Below are positions 61,324-64,000 of a DNA stretch of 64,000 nucleotides, in pieces. The translations under genes and the position numbers were made by a program. Source of the DNA: an uncultured bacterium (GTDB lineage Bacteria; Cyanobacteriota; Vampirovibrionia; Gastranaerophilales; Gastranaerophilaceae); contig CADBFN010000002.1 of assembly GCA_902794035.1 (NCBI GenBank), positions 1 to 64,000 of the forward strand, in the 5' to 3' direction. How positions within the stretch are numbered: the stretch's first letter is position 1; every line of letters begins with the position of its first letter. Below the pieces are notes generated by a model. That model ran no database searches and was not told the origin of the DNA. It saw nothing but the letters and a program-made list of their open reading frames with translations.

Positions 61324-63392
61324 TACTGCTCCTTTCCGTATATTTCTTTGTATTCGTCTGATTTTATGTAATTAGTTAGCCAAGTTCTGTCCTCTTGGCA
61401 GATACAGCCATTCTGCATATGCCATTCGTAGCGTTCATAAGCACTTTTAAATATAGGTCGTGCTACAATTGAAGTCTTAACCTTTGGTTCAAAATCTTGT
61501 TTTGGCTTTTGTTCAGGTTGAACCGTAATTTCTTTAATCGGTTCGGGTTGAGGTAATCGAATATTTTGCATCAGTTCTTTTTCAAGATAATCCATATCTT
61601 CCAAGTTGAAGTGCTCACGAACAGCCTTAATCGTCTTTCTGCGAAGTGCCTGTTGTTTTTCAATCTTTTGTTTGTAATCTTCAATATCTTTAATATCGCC
61701 CATTTGATAAGCAAGCGGGTGAGTTTCCGTTATGCGGTTTGCCTTACAGATAAATTCACCTTTCATCGAATAGACTTTTATATAAGACAAATCAAACAGG
61801 TTATACTTTATGAGCGTTTTTTCTTTGATTCCGTATAGTGCCTCATCAAAATAATCAGCCTTCAAAAATCTTATTCCGTTTCTGCCGATTGATTTTATCT
61901 CTTGTGCCATCATCAAATCGTCAAGCGAGTTTTCATCAATGTTTTGCTTTTCGATTTCATTTAAAACCTCTTTAATTGTTTTATCTTTAGCATTAGGACA
62001 GGGCTGAGAATGCTTAAATTCGAGCCATTTTTCTATCATTTTAAGAGCTTGTTCAATGGTTGGGGTGAATGAATATTTTTCATGGATGTTTTTGTGTAAC
62101 TTCTCGTTCCGCATCAAATATGCCGGCTTGTTTTCAATGCTTGTCCCAATATAGCTTGGAATCAGCTTTTCAAAACTTTCCTGAAAATCCAAAAAGAAAC
62201 GCTCGATGACTTTGGCTCGAGCGTTGTATGGAGTGGCATAGACAGGCTTTATTCCGAGCTTGTTATAGACCCCAGTAAAACCGAGCTCCTCAAACTTTTT
62301 ATCACCGTTAAAGAATTTGCTTTTGAAGGCTCTGCCGTTATCTTGATAAACATATTCGGGGATATGGTCCATTTTTAAGATGGCGTTTCTTAAAGCCGAT
62401 GCGATATTTTGCGTACATTCTTCGAGCATAATATCGTACCCGACAAGTCCGCCTGATTTCCAATCCAAGAAACCAAGCAAAGTCGCTCTGCAGGGTTTGC
62501 CTGTGAATGGGTTTATTACTTGGAAATTTAGCGTATGTCCATCGGCCACAAGCACTTGCCCAGCCTTTAAAAGTGATGCGTTTCTTACTATAAATGGGCT
62601 TACTTTATCCTTTAATGCTTTTTCTCCGTCTCTTGCAAGTGTCCATTTGTCAAAATTATTATCTCGAAACCATTCTGCGTACCTGCGGAAAGTAATATCT
62701 TTAGGTAAAATTTCTTGCCCGCGTTCTTTTAATATATGCTTGGTTAAAGAAATGGCTTTACCTATTGAAAACGCACTTGGGGAGAGCAGAATTTGTATAA
62801 ATATTTTAATCTGTTCTTCATTTAATGTTGTGCGGTATTCTTTTCGGGTTGAATATTTATATTGTCCAACGAGTGCCGTCCAATCTTTGTTATAATCTAA
62901 AAGTGCCCGCCAGCGATAAAGCGAGCCGATTGAGACTTTGCCCAAGACTTTAAAAATCTCTTCCTGAAACATTCCTGTATTATATAATTGCAGGAATTCT
63001 TTATCTGGAATATTCCCGTTGGTTTTGAGCTTATCCCTTTTATATTCTTTTCTAAAATCAAGCCATGCATAAATTAAATCATATTTTGCAAGTGCAATTT
63101 TCCTTTGATTTTTGGATATCAGTTTTTCTTGTTTGATATTGAGGTTTGATAGTTCAATAACCTCGTTCTCACAAGTTTTATAATCATCATAATATTCTTG
63201 AAAATACTTAAGCTGAAGTTCTTCCTCGAGCGTTGATAATTTAATTTTGTATGTTTTGCCACCACGGATATTTTCAACTTTGTATTCATATTTGTTTTGA
63301 TTCAACGCAAGCCGAACTGCTCGACGAGTAATGTTTTTTAGTTTTGCGAGCGTCTCAACATCAATCCAAATATCATTATTAATGTCTGCCAT
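61323..63392 (-). CDS. Mu-type DDE transposase
   Basis: The 689-residue protein resembles MuA: N-terminal Mu-type HTH (about residues 6-56, DIWIDVETLAKLKNI, KTYKIKLSTL), central rve/DDE core with D284 (LVADGH), D351 (YQDNGRAF) and E397 (KVIERFF), and a C-terminal region ending in Pro/Lys-rich sequence that may contact the ATPase. It catalyses strand transfer of element ends. SD AAGGA. The region just upstream (63471-63488) has two GTGTCAGA copies spaced 10 bp, candidates for end-binding or operator sites. Confidence 0.9.
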   Translation of the reverse strand: MADINNDIWIDVETLAKLKNITRRAVRLALNQNKYEYKVENIRGGKTYKIKLSTLEEELQLKYFQEYYDDYKTCENEVIELSNLNIKQEKLISKNQRKIALAKYDLIYAWLDFRKEYKRDKLKTNGNIPDKEFLQLYNTGMFQEEIFKVLGKVSIGSLYRWRALLDYNKDWTALVGQYKYSTRKEYRTTLNEEQIKIFIQILLSPSAFSIGKAISLTKHILKERGQEILPKDITFRRYAEWFRDNNFDKWTLARDGEKALKDKVSPFIVRNASLLKAGQVLVADGHTLNFQVINPFTGKPCRATLLGFLDWKSGGLVGYDIMLEECTQNIASALRNAILKMDHIPEYVYQDNGRAFKSKFFNGDKKFEELGFTGVYNKLGIKPVYATPYNARAKVIERFFLDFQESFEKLIPSYIGTSIENKPAYLMRNEKLHKNIHEKYSFTPTIEQALKMIEKWLEFKHSQPCPNAKDKTIKEVLNEIEKQNIDENSLDDLMMAQEIKSIGRNGIRFLKADYFDEALYGIKEKTLIKYNLFDLSYIKVYSMKGEFICKANRITETHPLAYQMGDIKDIEDYKQKIEKQQALRRKTIKAVREHFNLEDMDYLEKELMQNIRLPQPEPIKEITVQPEQKPKQDFEPKVKTSIVARPIFKSAYERYEWHMQNGCICQEDRTWLTNYIKSDEYKEIYGKEQ

Positions 63393-63470
63393 ACCGTATC
63401 CTTATTTATTATTACAGCTACTGTATGTTAGACTGCTTTCTCTCAAAATGGAAGTGTTTAAGGGGGAAAT

Positions 63471-63488
63471 GTGTCAGAGTGTGTCAGA
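63471..63488 (+). repeat. Two GTGTCAGA copies with 10-bp period
   Basis: GTGTCAGA at 63471 and 63481, exactly one helical turn apart, upstream of the transposase gene. Could bind the transposase or a regulator. Confidence 0.35.
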
Positions 63489-63511
63489 AATGAGAAATTA
63501 ACAAAACTTAA

Positions 63512-63557
63512 TTGCAACTAAAAAATAGTTGCAAAAAATATCGATATACAGTATACT
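63512..63557 (+). promoter_or_regulatory. hicA promoter with operator-like inverted repeat
   Basis: An 8-bp perfect inverted repeat, TTGCAACT (63512-63519) and AGTTGCAA (63527-63534) with a 7-nt gap, overlaps the -35 TTGCAA (63529-63534). TATACT (63552-63557) follows with a 17-bp spacer, and 6 nt remain to the hicA ATG. HicB autoregulation is likely. Confidence 0.6.
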
Positions 63558-63563
63558 ATTAGT

Positions 63564-63818
63564 ATGACAAAAGTAGACAAATTACTAAAAAAATTTATAA
63601 GCAAACCCAAGGATTTTACCTATGAAGAACTTGTCCAGATTCTAAAACGTTTTGGATACACAGAGTTAAAGACAGGTAAAACATCTGGTTCTGCTGTAAG
63701 ATTTAAAAACAATTCTAATGATATAATAATGTTCCATAAACCTCATCCGGGTAATATAATAAAAAGTTATGTAATCGATCAGATAATAGAAAAACTAGAA
63801 AGGAATGGGTTAATATAA
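63564..63818 (+). CDS. hicA: HicA-type mRNA interferase toxin
   Basis: The 84-residue dsRBD-like toxin has the HicA elements YEELVQILKRFGY, GKTSGSAVRF and FHKPHPG, where the second His is the usual catalytic residue. It cleaves mRNA when not held by HicB. It is predicted leaderless (-10 box 6 nt before the ATG, no SD), and its stop overlaps the hicB start by one base. Confidence 0.9.
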   Translation: MTKVDKLLKKFISKPKDFTYEELVQILKRFGYTELKTGKTSGSAVRFKNNSNDIIMFHKPHPGNIIKSYVIDQIIEKLERNGLI

Positions 63819-64000
63819 TGTTTAATATGAAAAATGACAAAGTTTTAAAATATAAAAATTATATTGGTTCTGTTGAATATGATTTAACAGATAAATGCCT
63901 TTTTGGAAAAATTTTATTTATTGATGATTTAATTACATTTGAAGGTAATACAATAGAAGAACTAGAAAAAGCTTTTCATGATATGGTAGATGATTATTTA
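63818..64000 (+). CDS. hicB: HicB-family antitoxin (truncated by window edge)
   Basis: The first 61 residues are visible (YIGSVEYDLTDKCLFGKILFIDDLITFEG, then IEELEKAFHDMVDDYL), the partial RNase H-like HicB fold. A GGAATGGG site lies in hicA. The C-terminal DNA-binding domain would lie outside the window. Confidence 0.85.
   Translation, partial: MFNMKNDKVLKYKNYIGSVEYDLTDKCLFGKILFIDDLITFEGNTIEELEKAFHDMVDDYL

Noticed and set aside
45272-64000. Second copy of the tRNA-Asn 3' end as attachment site
   Set aside because: No repeat of the T-arm and acceptor sequence was seen downstream within the window.
1-64000. CRISPR array
   Set aside because: The only regularly spaced repeats are the coding repeats at 294-660 and they do not have spacer-like structure.

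Overview
Organism. The window is AT-rich, densely coded DNA using the standard code. The gene mix is that of an anaerobic diderm: a Na+-pumping biotin decarboxylase, SpmA/SpmB, EtfBA, SecD/SecF, exported lipid-binding and cupin proteins. Several proteins have a cyanobacterial flavour (GlgC, a phytol/dolichol-kinase-like enzyme, a NarL-type regulator), and many small proteins have no recognisable family. I read this as a gut-type non-photosynthetic relative of Cyanobacteria (Vampirovibrionia/Melainabacteria, perhaps Gastranaerophilales). This is inference, not proof.

Layout. 1-45.2 kb looks like chromosomal core. It holds a partial repeat protein; dapA; secD-secF; birA-oadG-oadA-oadB; a U32-like protein; maf; a NarL regulator; cstA; an exported cupin and an exported double CMD protein; a surface-glycan patch (DUF1796-glycosyltransferase fusion, GT2, RgpF-like); acyl-ACP thioesterase; a phytol/dolichol-kinase-like enzyme; a phosphodiester glycosidase; glgC; a membrane-protein pair; an ECF sigma/anti-sigma pair; an orphan DNA methyltransferase; a GerMN/DUF2993/truB/rbfA operon; spmAB; an NfnA/SudB-like flavoprotein, a four-Cys miniprotein and etfBA; an MFS exporter; a 178-nt structured RNA (6S candidate) and proB; a Na+ symporter; and a BI-1 family protein.

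Accessory region. From tRNA-Asn (45200-45271) to the right edge the DNA is accessory. First comes a minus-strand cassette of an AAA ATPase/TOPRIM protein, a ParB-like protein and a Dam-type methylase. Next is a type I restriction system with HsdM and a single-TRD HsdS fused, plus a YgjP-type metalloprotease. Then come phage-like small genes, DUF4268 and DUF4186 proteins, and a Mu-type transposition module (DDE transposase, AAA ATPase, and a third protein carrying the same type of DNA-binding domain as the transposase). It ends in a HicAB toxin-antitoxin pair cut by the window edge.

Expression. Most genes have a clear Shine-Dalgarno (SD) site. A second class has none and instead places a -10 box 6-7 nt before the ATG (cstA, a 51-aa gene, the orphan methylase, a zinc-ribbon gene, an XRE regulator, proB, a 44-aa gene, the DUF4186 gene and its divergent neighbour, hicA). 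That predicts leaderless mRNAs. The strongest candidates for something undescribed are the AAA/TOPRIM-ParB-Dam cassette, the three-protein Mu-type module and the leaderless gene class.
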